A stretch of 64,000 nucleotides of DNA from Sulfitobacter sp. CW3 (lineage in GTDB: Bacteria; Pseudomonadota; Alphaproteobacteria; Rhodobacterales; Rhodobacteraceae). The position numbers and the translations under genes are program-made. The stretch spans positions 124,001 through 188,000 of the forward strand of contig NZ_JAHXRL010000005.1 in assembly GCF_019392245.1 (NCBI RefSeq), in the 5' to 3' direction. Shown here piece after piece: positions 24,407 to 33,309 of this stretch; within the stretch, counting starts at the first letter, position 1; each line of letters opens with the position of its first letter. The notes under the pieces were generated by a model. The model saw only the letters and a list, made by a program, of their open reading frames with translations. It was not told the origin of the DNA and made no database searches.

Positions 24407-25201
24407 TTACTGTCGTGTCGTCGACAAAAACTCCTTGAAACGGGCGGATTGTGGATCGTTGAACATCTGCGCCGGATTGCCCTGTTCCTCGATCAGACCT
24501 TGATGAAGAAAGATCACCTCGGACGACACATCGCGGGCAAATGCCATTTCATGGGTCACCACCACCATCGTACGCCCTTCTTCGGCTAACGACCTGATAA
24601 CTTTCAGAACTTCACCCACAAGCTCTGGGTCCAGCGCCGATGTCGGCTCGTCGAACAGCATGACTTCCGGCTTCATCGCAAGGGCGCGGGCGATGGCTGC
24701 GCGCTGCTGCTGGCCACCGGAAATATGGGCAGGATAGTAATCGCGGCGCTCATACATGCCGACGCGTTGCAGCACCTCATTGGCGTGTTCAATCGCCTCG
24801 GCGCGCGGCTGATTTAACACATGGATCGGGCCTGCGATCACGTTTTCCAGCACGGTCATGTGGGACCATAGATTGAAGGATTGAAACACCATCGCCAGAC
24901 GGGCCCGAATACGTTCGACCTGTCTGGGGTCAGAGGGGCTGCTGACGCCGCGTCTGTCTTTGGTCATCTTGATGTCTTCACCATGAACCGAGATCAGCCC
25001 CGATGTCGGCGTTTCCAGCAGGTTAATACAACGTAATAGCGTGCTTTTGCCTGATCCTGACGACCCCAACAACGAAATCACATCTCCTTCACAGGCCTTT
25101 AACGAAACACCTTTAAGCACTTCGACGGAACCGAAGGATTTATGAAGGTCGCTCACGACAAGCGATGCGTTCGGGTCGGCAGAGAGGGCAGTTGCGGGCA
25201 T
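24407..25201 (-). CDS. Amino-acid ABC transporter ATP-binding protein (HisP-like)
   Basis: 264 residues: Walker [10 protein letters not shown] near 44, signature [15 protein letters not shown] near 163, Walker [15 protein letters not shown] near 183, and switch His in [10 protein letters not shown]. It is the first gene of the minus-strand operon and is divergent from the LysR regulator, with a 114-bp gap between the two starts. Confidence 0.92.
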   Translation of the reverse strand: MPATALSADPNASLVVSDLHKSFGSVEVLKGVSLKACEGDVISLLGSSGSGKSTLLRCINLLETPTSGLISVHGEDIKMTKDRRGVSSPSDPRQVERIRARLAMVFQSFNLWSHMTVLENVIAGPIHVLNQPRAEAIEHANEVLQRVGMYERRDYYPAHISGGQQQRAAIARALAMKPEVMLFDEPTSALDPELVGEVLKVIRSLAEEGRTMVVVTHEMAFARDVSSEVIFLHQGLIEEQGNPAQMFNDPQSARFKEFLSTTRQ

Positions 25202-25315
25202 GCAGGGTCCAATGCGTCGAGGAGAATTAGAACTGCATTGATGTTAGCGTTCGTACGGCGTGCGGAAAAACGCGTTTAACTTGCTCTCAGCGAAGGTTTT
25301 ACCTACGCTGGATTT
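25202..25315. promoter_or_regulatory. Divergent promoter region between ABC operon and LysR gene
   Basis: 114 bp between two divergent starts, the usual place for LysR binding and autoregulation. No single clear T-N11-A dyad stands out. Confidence 0.4.
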
Positions 25316-26209
25316 ATGGAAAATTCCCTTCGACATCTAAATGCGCTCCGCGTTTTTGAGGCTGCTGCCCGACATTCCAGTTTTGCCAAAGCCGCCGGCG
25401 AGTTGAACGTGAGCCACAGCGTTGTCAGCCAGCACATTCGTAATCTCGAGCTTTGGTTCGGCACCGATTTGTTTATCCGGCACGGCAATCGTGTCGAGCT
25501 AAGCGATGATGGCCGCGACCTGCGTCCGCAGATTGCCAGTGGCCTGCAAACCCTGACCGATGCCAGCGAGACGTTGTTGCGTAAAACACGCTCGGGCACG
25601 TTGGTCGTCAGTGCCGAACCGGCGCTGGCGTCACTTTGGCTGCGCAAACAGATCACTGAATTCTGCCGTCTTTTCCCACGGATCGACGTTGATTTGCGCC
25701 CTGCTTGGACGCCTGCGCAGGTCGGCGAAGGCCATGCCGATCTGATCATTCATTTTGCAACGCGTATGCCGCAAAGCGGGGTCAAGAAAGACAACATGTT
25801 CGCGCTGGATGGCTACCCCGTGGCCACGCCGCAGGTCCGCGACAGGCTGCTGAGCGAGAACGGTCAGATCGATTGGGATGTCGCCGGGCTTGTCCATGAC
25901 AATGGCAAGGAAACCTGGCACAAGTGGTATGCAGCGCATCAACCCGAGAGTGCGGGATGGCGTAAAGGAAAGGTGTATTCGGACCTATCGCTCGCCATTG
26001 ATGCTGCCGTCGATGGCGAAGGCATCATCCTCGCGGATGATATCTTGTGCCAACGTGAAATTGCATCGGGTCAACTAGTACGTTTGGATGATCGCACAGT
26101 CAGGTGCGTTTGGTATCAAATCGCCTTGGACAAGGAGACGTCGAAATCCGCCTCATCGTCGTTCTTCAAGGATTGGTTGTTGGAACAAACGAAAGATCGT
26201 CGTGATTGA
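25316..26209 (+). CDS. LysR family transcriptional regulator
   Basis: 297 residues. The N-terminal winged helix-turn-helix (LNALRVFEAAARHSSFAKAA, GELNVSHSVVSQHIRNLE) is of the GcvA-like subgroup, followed by a periplasmic-binding-protein-like effector domain from about residue 90. Divergent orientation from the amino-acid ABC operon makes it the likely regulator of that operon, with an amino acid or a derivative as effector. Confidence 0.92.
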   Translation: MENSLRHLNALRVFEAAARHSSFAKAAGELNVSHSVVSQHIRNLELWFGTDLFIRHGNRVELSDDGRDLRPQIASGLQTLTDASETLLRKTRSGTLVVSAEPALASLWLRKQITEFCRLFPRIDVDLRPAWTPAQVGEGHADLIIHFATRMPQSGVKKDNMFALDGYPVATPQVRDRLLSENGQIDWDVAGLVHDNGKETWHKWYAAHQPESAGWRKGKVYSDLSLAIDAAVDGEGIILADDILCQREIASGQLVRLDDRTVRCVWYQIALDKETSKSASSSFFKDWLLEQTKDRRD

Positions 26210-26256
26210 GACAAGGATCGGTCGCACGCACGGTTTTCTTTGCCGCAGGGCGGCGG

Positions 26257-26697
26257 TTAAGAATCCGAGCTGTCCGTATTGATCCCTGCCCCCATACGCG
26301 GCGCGGGTATGGAATTTACCTGACGCACTTTCACACGCATCATTTTACCGTTGCTTAGGCCTTTCTCGTTCAAAACCTTGATTTTACCCATCGGTAAAAG
26401 GTTCAGTTCGCGGCTGTCTGACAACGCCTCGCCCAGAACCGAAAGCATCGCCTCGATCACCGGTTTGGCGTCTTTTTTCTTGATACCTGATCGCTCGACG
26501 ACCAGATCGATCAGCTCTTTCTTGCGCATCACCGGGCCAATAATCACCGGGCGCGGGCCATCAGGGTTCGGCCCATCCGCAGGGGTGGAAGGCGTGATTT
26601 GGGGCATTTTCACCGGCTGTCTGGCCTGAGTGTTCGGGCCGACGGCCGACTTTCTAGGGCTCGGCTTCGGCTTAATAGGTTTCGCTGGACTGCTCAT
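26257..26697 (-). CDS. HU/IHF-family DNA-binding protein with Pro/Lys-rich N-terminal tail
   Basis: 146 residues. Residues about 57-140 fit the HU fold (RKKELIDLVVERSGIKKKDA, MGKIKVLNEKG), while the first 56 are a Pro- and Lys-rich, probably disordered extension. GGGGAG precedes the ATG. It would bend or compact DNA; the tail could add non-specific DNA contacts. It stands alone, convergent with the LysR gene. Confidence 0.82.
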   Translation of the reverse strand: MSSPAKPIKPKPSPRKSAVGPNTQARQPVKMPQITPSTPADGPNPDGPRPVIIGPVMRKKELIDLVVERSGIKKKDAKPVIEAMLSVLGEALSDSRELNLLPMGKIKVLNEKGLSNGKMMRVKVRQVNSIPAPRMGAGINTDSSDS

Positions 26698-26824
26698 GAG
26701 ACGCTCCCCGCCGTTTTGTTGCTTTGTAACTTTTTAGCGCTGCTCGAGAGGAAAGGCCAGCATTACAGGTGCAATGGGGCACGTGAGAGATCACATTTCA
26801 ACGCCCTGCCCCATAAAAATGCAG

Positions 26825-26852
26825 AAAGCCGCCCCGTTTCCAGGGCGGCCTT
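26825..26852 (-). terminator. Terminator of lon
   Basis: Stem GCCGCCC/GGGCGGC with a short loop, 20 nt past the lon stop; on the minus strand it is followed by TTTCTGCATTTTT, as expected for rho-independent termination. Confidence 0.75.
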
Positions 26853-26871
26853 CTTTTACTTGTCAGCGTGA

Positions 26872-29280
26872 TCAATGCGCGGTGGCACTGTCCCCGCTTG
26901 GGGATTTTTTCGCCAAGGCAGCTGCAGCTGCGTCCTCGGCCTCTTGATCCCATTCGATAGGCTCAGGCTGGCGTACCAGCGCGTGCTTCAACACCTCCGA
27001 CACGTGCTTGACCGGGATGATTTCCAACCCTTCTTTCACATTGTCCGGGATATCCGGCAGATCCTTTTCGTTCTCTTCGGGGATCAAAACCGTGGTAATC
27101 CCACCGCGCAACGCGGCAAGCAGCTTTTCCTTGAGCCCACCAATTGGCATCGCATTCCCGCGCAGCGACACTTCGCCCGTCATGGCGATGTCACGCCGAA
27201 CCGGGATTTGCGTCAGTACCGAAACAATCGACGTTACCATGGCCAAACCGGCGGATGGGCCGTCTTTGGGTGTGGCACCGTCAGGCACGTGCACGTGGAT
27301 ATCGATCGTGTCAAACTTGGGCGGCTTCACCCCGATTTGCGGGCTGATCGACCGCACATAGCTGCTGGCCGCGTCGATGGATTCCTTCATCACATCGCCC
27401 AGCTTACCAGTGGTCTTCATCCGGCCCTTACCCGGCAGGCGCAATGCCTCGATCTGGAGCAATTCACCCCCGACCGACGTATAGGCCAACCCGGTTACAA
27501 CACCGATCTGATCTTCAAGCTCGGCCAAGCCATAGCGATACTTTTTAACGCCGAGGAAATCCTCGATGTTGTCAGCATTCACCGTGATGCTCTCGGCTTC
27601 TTTCTTGACGATCTTGGTCAACGACTTACGGGCCACTTTCGCGATTTCACGCTCAAGGTTCCGCACGCCAGCTTCGCGGGTGTAATACCGGATCATGCTG
27701 GTCAAGGCACTGTCTTCAATGGCAAATTCCTTTGCCTTAAGACCGTGGTTCTTGATCTGCTTGGCGACAAGATGCTGTTTGGCAATCTCGCGCTTTTCAT
27801 CCTCGGTGTAGCCCGACAGCGGGATAATCTCCATCCGGTCAAGAAGCGGACCCGGCATGTTATAGCTGTTCGATGTGGTCAGGAACATCACGTTGGAAAG
27901 GTCATATTCGACCTCAAGGTAGTGATCCACAAATGTGGAGTTCTGTTCCGGATCAAGCACCTCGAGCATGGCCGACGCGGGATCGCCGCGGAAGTCCTGC
28001 CCCATCTTGTCGATTTCATCGAGCAAGATCAGCGGGTTGTTCGTCTTGGCCTTCTTCAACGCCTGAATGATCTTACCCGGCATGGAGCCGATGTAAGTCC
28101 GACGGTGACCACGGATTTCGGATTCGTCACGCACACCACCAAGGCTGATGCGAATGAATTCGCGACCTGTGGCTTTGGCAACGGATTTACCAAGCGACGT
28201 TTTACCCACACCAGGAGGGCCGACAAGGCACATGATCGGGCCTTTCAGCTTGGAAGACCGCTGCTGCACGGCAAGGTATTCCACGATGCGTTCTTTAACC
28301 TTTTCAAGGCCATAGTGATCATCGTCCAGCACCTGTTGTGCTTTGACCAAGTCCTTTTTGGTGCGCGACTTGACGTTCCACGGGATCGACAAGATCCAGT
28401 CAAGATAGTTGCGCACAACAGTGGCTTCGGCAGACATCGGCGACATATTCTTGAGCTTTTTCAGCTCCGCGTCGACCTTCTCTTTGGCCTCTTTGCTCAG
28501 CTTGGTTTCCGCGATGCGCGCTTCAAGTTCGGCCAATTCGCTTTTGCCGTCCTCGCCATCGCCCAACTCGGTCTGAATGGCTTTCATCTGCTCATTCAGG
28601 TAATATTCGCGCTGCGTCTTTTCCATCTGGGTTTTAACGCGGGTCTTGATCTTTTTCTCGACCTGCAACACAGACATTTCGCCCTGCATCAAGCCATAGA
28701 CTTTCTCAAGACGCTCGGACACGGAAAGCGTTTCAAGCAAATCTTGCTTTTGCTCGACTTCGATGCCCAAGTGGCCCGCCACCAGATCAGCCAGACGCGC
28801 AGGTTCGGTCGCTTCCAGCACAGCTGTCAGCGCCTCTTCGGGCACGTTCTTTTTGACTTTGGAATAGCGCTCGAACTCTTCGGCAACAGTCTTGATTAGC
28901 GCCCGGGTGGTGGTTTCATCACCGGGGATTTCGCTCAAATACTCTGCCGTGGCTTCGAAAAAGTTATCGTTCTCAAGGTATTCAGTGATGCGCACACGCG
29001 ACTGCCCTTCGACAAGTACCTTGACGGTACCATCGGGCAATTTCAGCAGCTGCAGCACATTTGCCAGCACACCTGTCTGAAAGATGCCGTCGGCATCAGG
29101 GTCATCCATGCCGGGGTCGATCTGGCTGGACAGCAGAATCTGCTTGTCGTCGGCCATCACTTCTTCCAGTGCGCGCACGGATTTTTCACGGCCCACGAAA
29201 AGCGGGACGATCATATGGGGGAACACCACGATGTCGCGCAGGGGCAACACGGGGTAGGATGCGTTCAGAGGCTCTAACAT
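26872..29280 (-). CDS. lon: ATP-dependent protease Lon
   Basis: 802 residues from ATG 29280, which has GGAAAAG 3 nt upstream; the further in-frame 20 residues are not conserved in Lon. N-terminal substrate domain, coiled-coil, AAA+ module with Walker A GPPGVGKTS at about 354-362 and Walker B LILLDEIDK, then the Ser-Lys protease domain (GPSAGLAMVTS and GGLKEKLLAA near residues 680 and 720). It degrades damaged and short-lived regulatory proteins in the cytoplasm. A heat-shock-like promoter candidate lies about 80 bp upstream. Confidence 0.97.
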   Translation of the reverse strand: MLEPLNASYPVLPLRDIVVFPHMIVPLFVGREKSVRALEEVMADDKQILLSSQIDPGMDDPDADGIFQTGVLANVLQLLKLPDGTVKVLVEGQSRVRITEYLENDNFFEATAEYLSEIPGDETTTRALIKTVAEEFERYSKVKKNVPEEALTAVLEATEPARLADLVAGHLGIEVEQKQDLLETLSVSERLEKVYGLMQGEMSVLQVEKKIKTRVKTQMEKTQREYYLNEQMKAIQTELGDGEDGKSELAELEARIAETKLSKEAKEKVDAELKKLKNMSPMSAEATVVRNYLDWILSIPWNVKSRTKKDLVKAQQVLDDDHYGLEKVKERIVEYLAVQQRSSKLKGPIMCLVGPPGVGKTSLGKSVAKATGREFIRISLGGVRDESEIRGHRRTYIGSMPGKIIQALKKAKTNNPLILLDEIDKMGQDFRGDPASAMLEVLDPEQNSTFVDHYLEVEYDLSNVMFLTTSNSYNMPGPLLDRMEIIPLSGYTEDEKREIAKQHLVAKQIKNHGLKAKEFAIEDSALTSMIRYYTREAGVRNLEREIAKVARKSLTKIVKKEAESITVNADNIEDFLGVKKYRYGLAELEDQIGVVTGLAYTSVGGELLQIEALRLPGKGRMKTTGKLGDVMKESIDAASSYVRSISPQIGVKPPKFDTIDIHVHVPDGATPKDGPSAGLAMVTSIVSVLTQIPVRRDIAMTGEVSLRGNAMPIGGLKEKLLAALRGGITTVLIPEENEKDLPDIPDNVKEGLEIIPVKHVSEVLKHALVRQPEPIEWDQEAEDAAAAALAKKSPSGDSATAH

Positions 29281-29359
29281 GCTCTTTTCCTTATACTGCA
29301 AGACGACGCAGGCCCCTATGATAGGCAACCAATTGGTCATCTCCTGTTCTAGATAGGGT

Positions 29360-29388
29360 ATTTGGGGACCCTACCCGCCTGTTTCAAT
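29360..29388 (-). promoter_or_regulatory. Candidate heat-shock (sigma-32) promoter of lon
   Basis: On the minus strand ATTGAAA is followed after 14 nt by CCCCAAAT, close to the CTTGAAA-N13-15-CCCCATNT pattern of RpoH promoters. It overlaps the 16-bp repeat. Prediction by eye only. Confidence 0.35.
29367..29382. repeat. 16-bp dispersed repeat, copy 2
   Basis: GACCCTACCCGCCTGT, identical to 18677-18692, here in the lon leader; its GACCCTA end can pair with TAGGGT just to the left. Confidence 0.6.
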
Positions 29389-29519
29389 CCCCATGGTGCT
29401 ACCGCCGTGCAAGGCTTGGCCACCTGATTTGGGTTTTTTGCCAGAATGAACCGCTATCAGCGGACAGACAAGCACGGATCGATTAATTTCCGGTCAAAAA
29501 GGGGTCGGAATGGGTGTTC

Positions 29520-29545
29520 CCGGCCCGCCCAAAGCGGCAGGCCGG
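29520..29545 (-). terminator. Hairpin after the old yellow enzyme gene, possible terminator
   Basis: CCGGCCTGCC/GGCGGGCCGG stem of 10 pairs (one G-U) with a six-base loop, 12 nt past the gene stop. There is no U run after it on the minus strand, so it may need Rho or serve mRNA stability. Confidence 0.4.
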
Positions 29546-29556
29546 AAAACCACAGC

Positions 29557-30654
29557 TTATTCGGCTGCGATTTCTTCCAAGAATGGATAATCGGTATAGC
29601 CTTCCTTGCCGCCGGCATAGAATGTCTTGGTATCACCCTCGTTCAGGGGGGCATCAAGTTCCAGACGCTTGGCAAGATCGGGATTGGCGATATAGGGACG
29701 GCCAAAGGCGATCAGATCGGCCTTGCCCTGCTCAACCGCCTCGATTGCCATATCGCGGTCGTACAGGTTGTTGGCCATATACACGCCGTCAAACAGCTTG
29801 CGCAGCTCGGCGATATCCTCACCTTGCTTGACGTCGCGCGACTGGCCGGTCGATCCTTCGACCATGTGCAGATACGCCAATCCGAATTTGTTCAACGCGC
29901 GGATCACATATTCGAACGTCTCTTGGGGGTTTTCATCGGCAATGTCATTCGCGGGCGAAAACGGCGACAGGCGCAGGCCGACATGGGCACCGTCCCATGC
30001 ATTCGTGACGCCTTCCAAGACTTCAAGCAGCAGACGCGCACGGTTTTCAACAGAGCCGCCATAGGCGTCATCACGTTTATTGCTCGAAGTTTTCATGAAC
30101 TGATCCAGAAGATATCCGTTGGCACCGTGTACCTCGACGCCGTCAAAACCGGCTTTCTTGGCCATCTTGGTCGCGTGGACATAATCTTCGACGATGCGGG
30201 GCATCTCGTCGATGTCCAAGGCACGCGGTTCTGACGTCGGAACCATCCCCTCGCCGGTGAAGGTTTTCATGTTCGCGGCAATCGCCGAAGGTGCCACAGG
30301 TTTCTGGCCGTTTGGCTGGATGTCCACATGGCTGATCCGGCCAACGTGCCACAGTTGGATGACGATCTTGCCGCCCGCCTTATGCACCGCATCGGTTACT
30401 TTCTTCCACGCGGCGACCTGCCCTTCGGTATAGATACCGGGGGTCTTGATATAGCCTTTGCCTTCGGGGCTGATTTGTGCGGCTTCGGTGATGATAATGC
30501 CGGCACCGGCGCGTTGGGCGTAGTATTCAACGTGCATATCGCCGACTTCATCCGTGTCGTTATCGGCGCGGCTGCGGGTCAGCGGGGCCATAACGATACG
30601 GTTCTTGGCCTCGATGGCGCCAACCTTCAACGGTGTAAATAATTCCTGCGTCAT
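29557..30654 (-). CDS. Old yellow enzyme family alkene reductase (NemA-like)
   Basis: 365 residues, FMN-binding TIM barrel. Landmarks: KNRIVMAPLTRSRA at about 16-29, WHVGR, GVEVHGANGYLLDQF near 185 with the substrate-binding H-x-A-N pair, and GRPYIANPDLAKR at the C-terminal phosphate site. Start at ATG 30654 gives the usual family length. It reduces activated double bonds with NAD(P)H, for example in N-ethylmaleimide or nitro compounds. No partner gene is apparent. Confidence 0.92.
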   Translation of the reverse strand: MTQELFTPLKVGAIEAKNRIVMAPLTRSRADNDTDEVGDMHVEYYAQRAGAGIIITEAAQISPEGKGYIKTPGIYTEGQVAAWKKVTDAVHKAGGKIVIQLWHVGRISHVDIQPNGQKPVAPSAIAANMKTFTGEGMVPTSEPRALDIDEMPRIVEDYVHATKMAKKAGFDGVEVHGANGYLLDQFMKTSSNKRDDAYGGSVENRARLLLEVLEGVTNAWDGAHVGLRLSPFSPANDIADENPQETFEYVIRALNKFGLAYLHMVEGSTGQSRDVKQGEDIAELRKLFDGVYMANNLYDRDMAIEAVEQGKADLIAFGRPYIANPDLAKRLELDAPLNEGDTKTFYAGGKEGYTDYPFLEEIAAE

Positions 30655-30761
30655 GGGATGCGTCCCTTCCTTGTCATTTCTTGTCTTCAACACCTAACTA
30701 AAAGACGCGCCGCAACAAGGATCGGTTCACAAGTTTATTTTTCGCGCCGCAGGTTGAAAAA

Positions 30762-31889
30762 CTATATCGGCTCTATATCGCCCTGCGCCCTTTGCGCATG
30801 GAAACCCGCCTGCCACGCGTCAAACGTGCCTGCGGCAATGGCCCCACGCATACCGGCCATGATTTCCTGAAAGTAGTGCAGGTTATGCCATGTCAGCAGC
30901 ATACCCGAGATCATTTCCTGACTGCGGAAAACGTGGTGCAGATAGGCGCGGCTGTAGTTTGAACAGGCCGGGCATGTGCAGTCTTCGTCCAGCGGGCGCG
31001 GATCGTCGGCGTGGCGCGCGTTCTTGATGTTCACAACACCGTGACGCGTGAACACCTGCCCCGTACGGCCTGACCGCGACGGCAAAACACAGTCCATCAT
31101 GTCAATCCCGCGTGCGACGGCACCGACGATATCGTCGGGCTTGCCGACCCCCATCAGATAGCGCGGACGGTCCACGGGCAGCATGTCGGTCGCGAAATCA
31201 AGGCAACCGAACATCGCCTCTTGCCCCTCGCCCACGGCCAGACCGCCGACGGCATAGCCGTCAAAGCCGACGTCGATCAGCGCCTTGGCGCTTTCCTCGC
31301 GGAAGTCCTTTTCAAGCCCGCCTTGCTGGATGCCGAACAACGCATGACCCGGACGGTCACCAAAGGCATCACGGCTGCGCGCGGCCCACCGCATCGACAG
31401 ACGCATGGATTCAGCAATCCGGTCGCGGTCGGCGGGCAATGCGGGGCATTCGTCAAAACACATGACAATGTCAGAGCCGAGCAGCTTTTGAATCTCCATC
31501 GACCGCTCTGGTGTCAGTTCATGCTTGGACCCGTCGATATGGCTTTTGAAGGTCACACCTTTTTCGGTCAGCTTGCGCAGGTCGGCAAGGCTCATCACCT
31601 GAAAGCCGCCTGAATCGGTCAGGATCGGTTTGTCCCAGTTCATGAACTTGTGCAGGCCGCCCAAACGGTCGATCCGCTCGGCCGTAGGGCGCAGCATCAA
31701 ATGATAGGTATTGCCCAGCAAAATATCGGCACCTGTGGCCGCAACGCTTTCGGGCATCATCGCCTTGACGGTGGCGGCCGTGCCCACGGGCATGAACGCA
31801 GGTGTGCGAATTTCGCCCCGCGGGGTCGAGATGACGCCGGTGCGGGCTGACCCGTCGCGCGCCTGAAGATCAAATGAGAATTTTTCCAT
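30762..31889 (-). CDS. tgt: tRNA-guanine transglycosylase
   Basis: 375 residues. The nucleophile region [12 protein letters not shown], the catalytic region [15 protein letters not shown], and the zinc site with cysteines in [16 protein letters not shown] plus a His in TWHNLHYF are all present. The enzyme swaps guanine-34 for preQ1 in tRNAs with GUN anticodons. Start at ATG 31889, which gives the normal [11 protein letters not shown] opening. It is a monocistronic unit here; queA is not in the window. Confidence 0.96.
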   Translation of the reverse strand: MEKFSFDLQARDGSARTGVISTPRGEIRTPAFMPVGTAATVKAMMPESVAATGADILLGNTYHLMLRPTAERIDRLGGLHKFMNWDKPILTDSGGFQVMSLADLRKLTEKGVTFKSHIDGSKHELTPERSMEIQKLLGSDIVMCFDECPALPADRDRIAESMRLSMRWAARSRDAFGDRPGHALFGIQQGGLEKDFREESAKALIDVGFDGYAVGGLAVGEGQEAMFGCLDFATDMLPVDRPRYLMGVGKPDDIVGAVARGIDMMDCVLPSRSGRTGQVFTRHGVVNIKNARHADDPRPLDEDCTCPACSNYSRAYLHHVFRSQEMISGMLLTWHNLHYFQEIMAGMRGAIAAGTFDAWQAGFHAQRAQGDIEPI

Positions 31890-31999
31890 GACTGCGCCTA
31901 TAAGATGTCGCGCAATCGCGTGCAATCACGATGGCACTTTGCTTTTGCCACCAGATCGCAGAAACTGCGCCCACGCGCATCTTAAAGGAGAGCCGCCCC

Positions 32000-32893
32000 A
32001 TGCCCATCGAAGCCATTTTTTTCGATATCCTGCAAAGCAACCTGCCGCTGGTCCTTTTGGCCCTGCTGCTGATCATTCTGGTGGTCAAAGGGGTCAAGAT
32101 CGTTCCGCAATCCGAACAGCATGTGGTTGAACGGTTCGGGCGCTTGCGGTCAGTTATGGGCCCCGGCATCAATATGATCGTGCCTTTTATTGATAAAATC
32201 GCGCATAAAATCTCGATTCTGGAACGGCAGTTGCCCACCGCCAGTCAAGACGCGATCACCCGCGACAACGTGTTGGTGCAGGTCGATACGTCGGTGTTCT
32301 ACCGGATCACCGAGCCGGAAAAGACAGTTTACCGCATTCGTGACATTGATTCTGCCATCGCCACCACCGTCGCCGGCATCGTGCGCGCCGAAATCGGCAA
32401 GATGGATCTGGACGAGGTACAATCGAACCGCACCGCCTTGATCACCACGATCAAGCTGCTGGTCGAAGACGCAGTCGACAACTGGGGGATAGAAGTCACC
32501 CGTGCCGAAATTCTGGATGTGAACCTTGATGCCGCCACCCGCGCCGCGATGATGCAGCAGTTGAACGCCGAACGCGCCCGCCGCGCCCAAGTGACCGAGG
32601 CCGAAGGCAAGAAACGCGCCGTGGAACTGGCTGCCGATGCGGAGCTGTATGCATCCGAACAAACCGCCAAGGCCCGCCGCGTACTGGCCGACGCCGAGGC
32701 CTATGCAACACAAGTGGTCGCCACAGCCATTGGCGAAAACGGGCTGGAAGCCGCACAATACCAGATCGCCCTGAAACAGGTCGAAGCGCTGAACGCCCTT
32801 GGGGCCGGTGCGGGCAACCAGACGATTGTTGTTCCAGCCCAAGCGCTTGAGGCCTTTGGGGATGCGTTCAAACTGCTGAAAGGGCGCGGCTGA
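32000..32893 (+). CDS. SPFH/Band 7 (stomatin/QmcA-like) membrane protein
   Basis: 297 residues. One N-terminal membrane helix (about 12-30), then the SPFH domain beginning VKIVPQSEQHVVERFGRLR, an Ala/Glu-rich coiled coil (about 195-245), and a C-terminal tail. AAGGAG lies 8 nt before ATG 32000. Such proteins oligomerise in lipid microdomains and control membrane proteases. The NfeD-like partner follows with a TGATG overlap, a typical pairing. Confidence 0.93.
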   Translation: MPIEAIFFDILQSNLPLVLLALLLIILVVKGVKIVPQSEQHVVERFGRLRSVMGPGINMIVPFIDKIAHKISILERQLPTASQDAITRDNVLVQVDTSVFYRITEPEKTVYRIRDIDSAIATTVAGIVRAEIGKMDLDEVQSNRTALITTIKLLVEDAVDNWGIEVTRAEILDVNLDAATRAAMMQQLNAERARRAQVTEAEGKKRAVELAADAELYASEQTAKARRVLADAEAYATQVVATAIGENGLEAAQYQIALKQVEALNALGAGAGNQTIVVPAQALEAFGDAFKLLKGRG

Positions 32894-33171
32894 TGTTGAT
32901 AGATTATCTGACGCTGTGGTGGGTCTGGGTGTCGATCGCCCTGATCTTGGGCCTGATCGAGATTTTGCTGCCGGGCAACATATTTTTGGGCTTCGCGCTT
33001 GGGGCATTGGCCATGGTGCCGGTGGTATTGTTGCTGCCGGGGGCAAGCACGTCTTTGCTGGTTGCCATTTTTGCGGGATTGTCGCTGCTGTGCTGGATTA
33101 TATTGCGCGCTGTGTTCCGCAGGCAATCCAGCGGTGCGCGGATCGTGACACATGATATTAACGAAGGTTAG
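32893..33171 (+). CDS. NfeD-like membrane protein
   Basis: 92 residues with three hydrophobic segments (about 5-25, 30-48, 52-75) and a short basic tail, matching the truncated NfeD type (YbbK-like) that accompanies SPFH proteins. It lacks a full C-terminal OB fold. Coupled to the SPFH gene by a TGATG overlap. Confidence 0.85.
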   Translation: MLIDYLTLWWVWVSIALILGLIEILLPGNIFLGFALGALAMVPVVLLLPGASTSLLVAIFAGLSLLCWIILRAVFRRQSSGARIVTHDINEG

Positions 33172-33309
33172 GGTATCGGTACGACCGTCTCGGGGCTCAG
33201 CCCCGAACCCCGGGATGATTTACCATTTGGAAGCAGTATGACGCCTTGAGAGGTGCCATGTGACCTGTTAGTCGGCGGCATAAATGCGTTGGTCGTGGAG
33301 CCTTGTGGT

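Noticed and set aside
26875..28899. Long plus-strand ORF of 674 codons opposite lon
   Set aside because: It is a high-GC shadow of lon; no ribosome binding site, no domain, and lon is certain.
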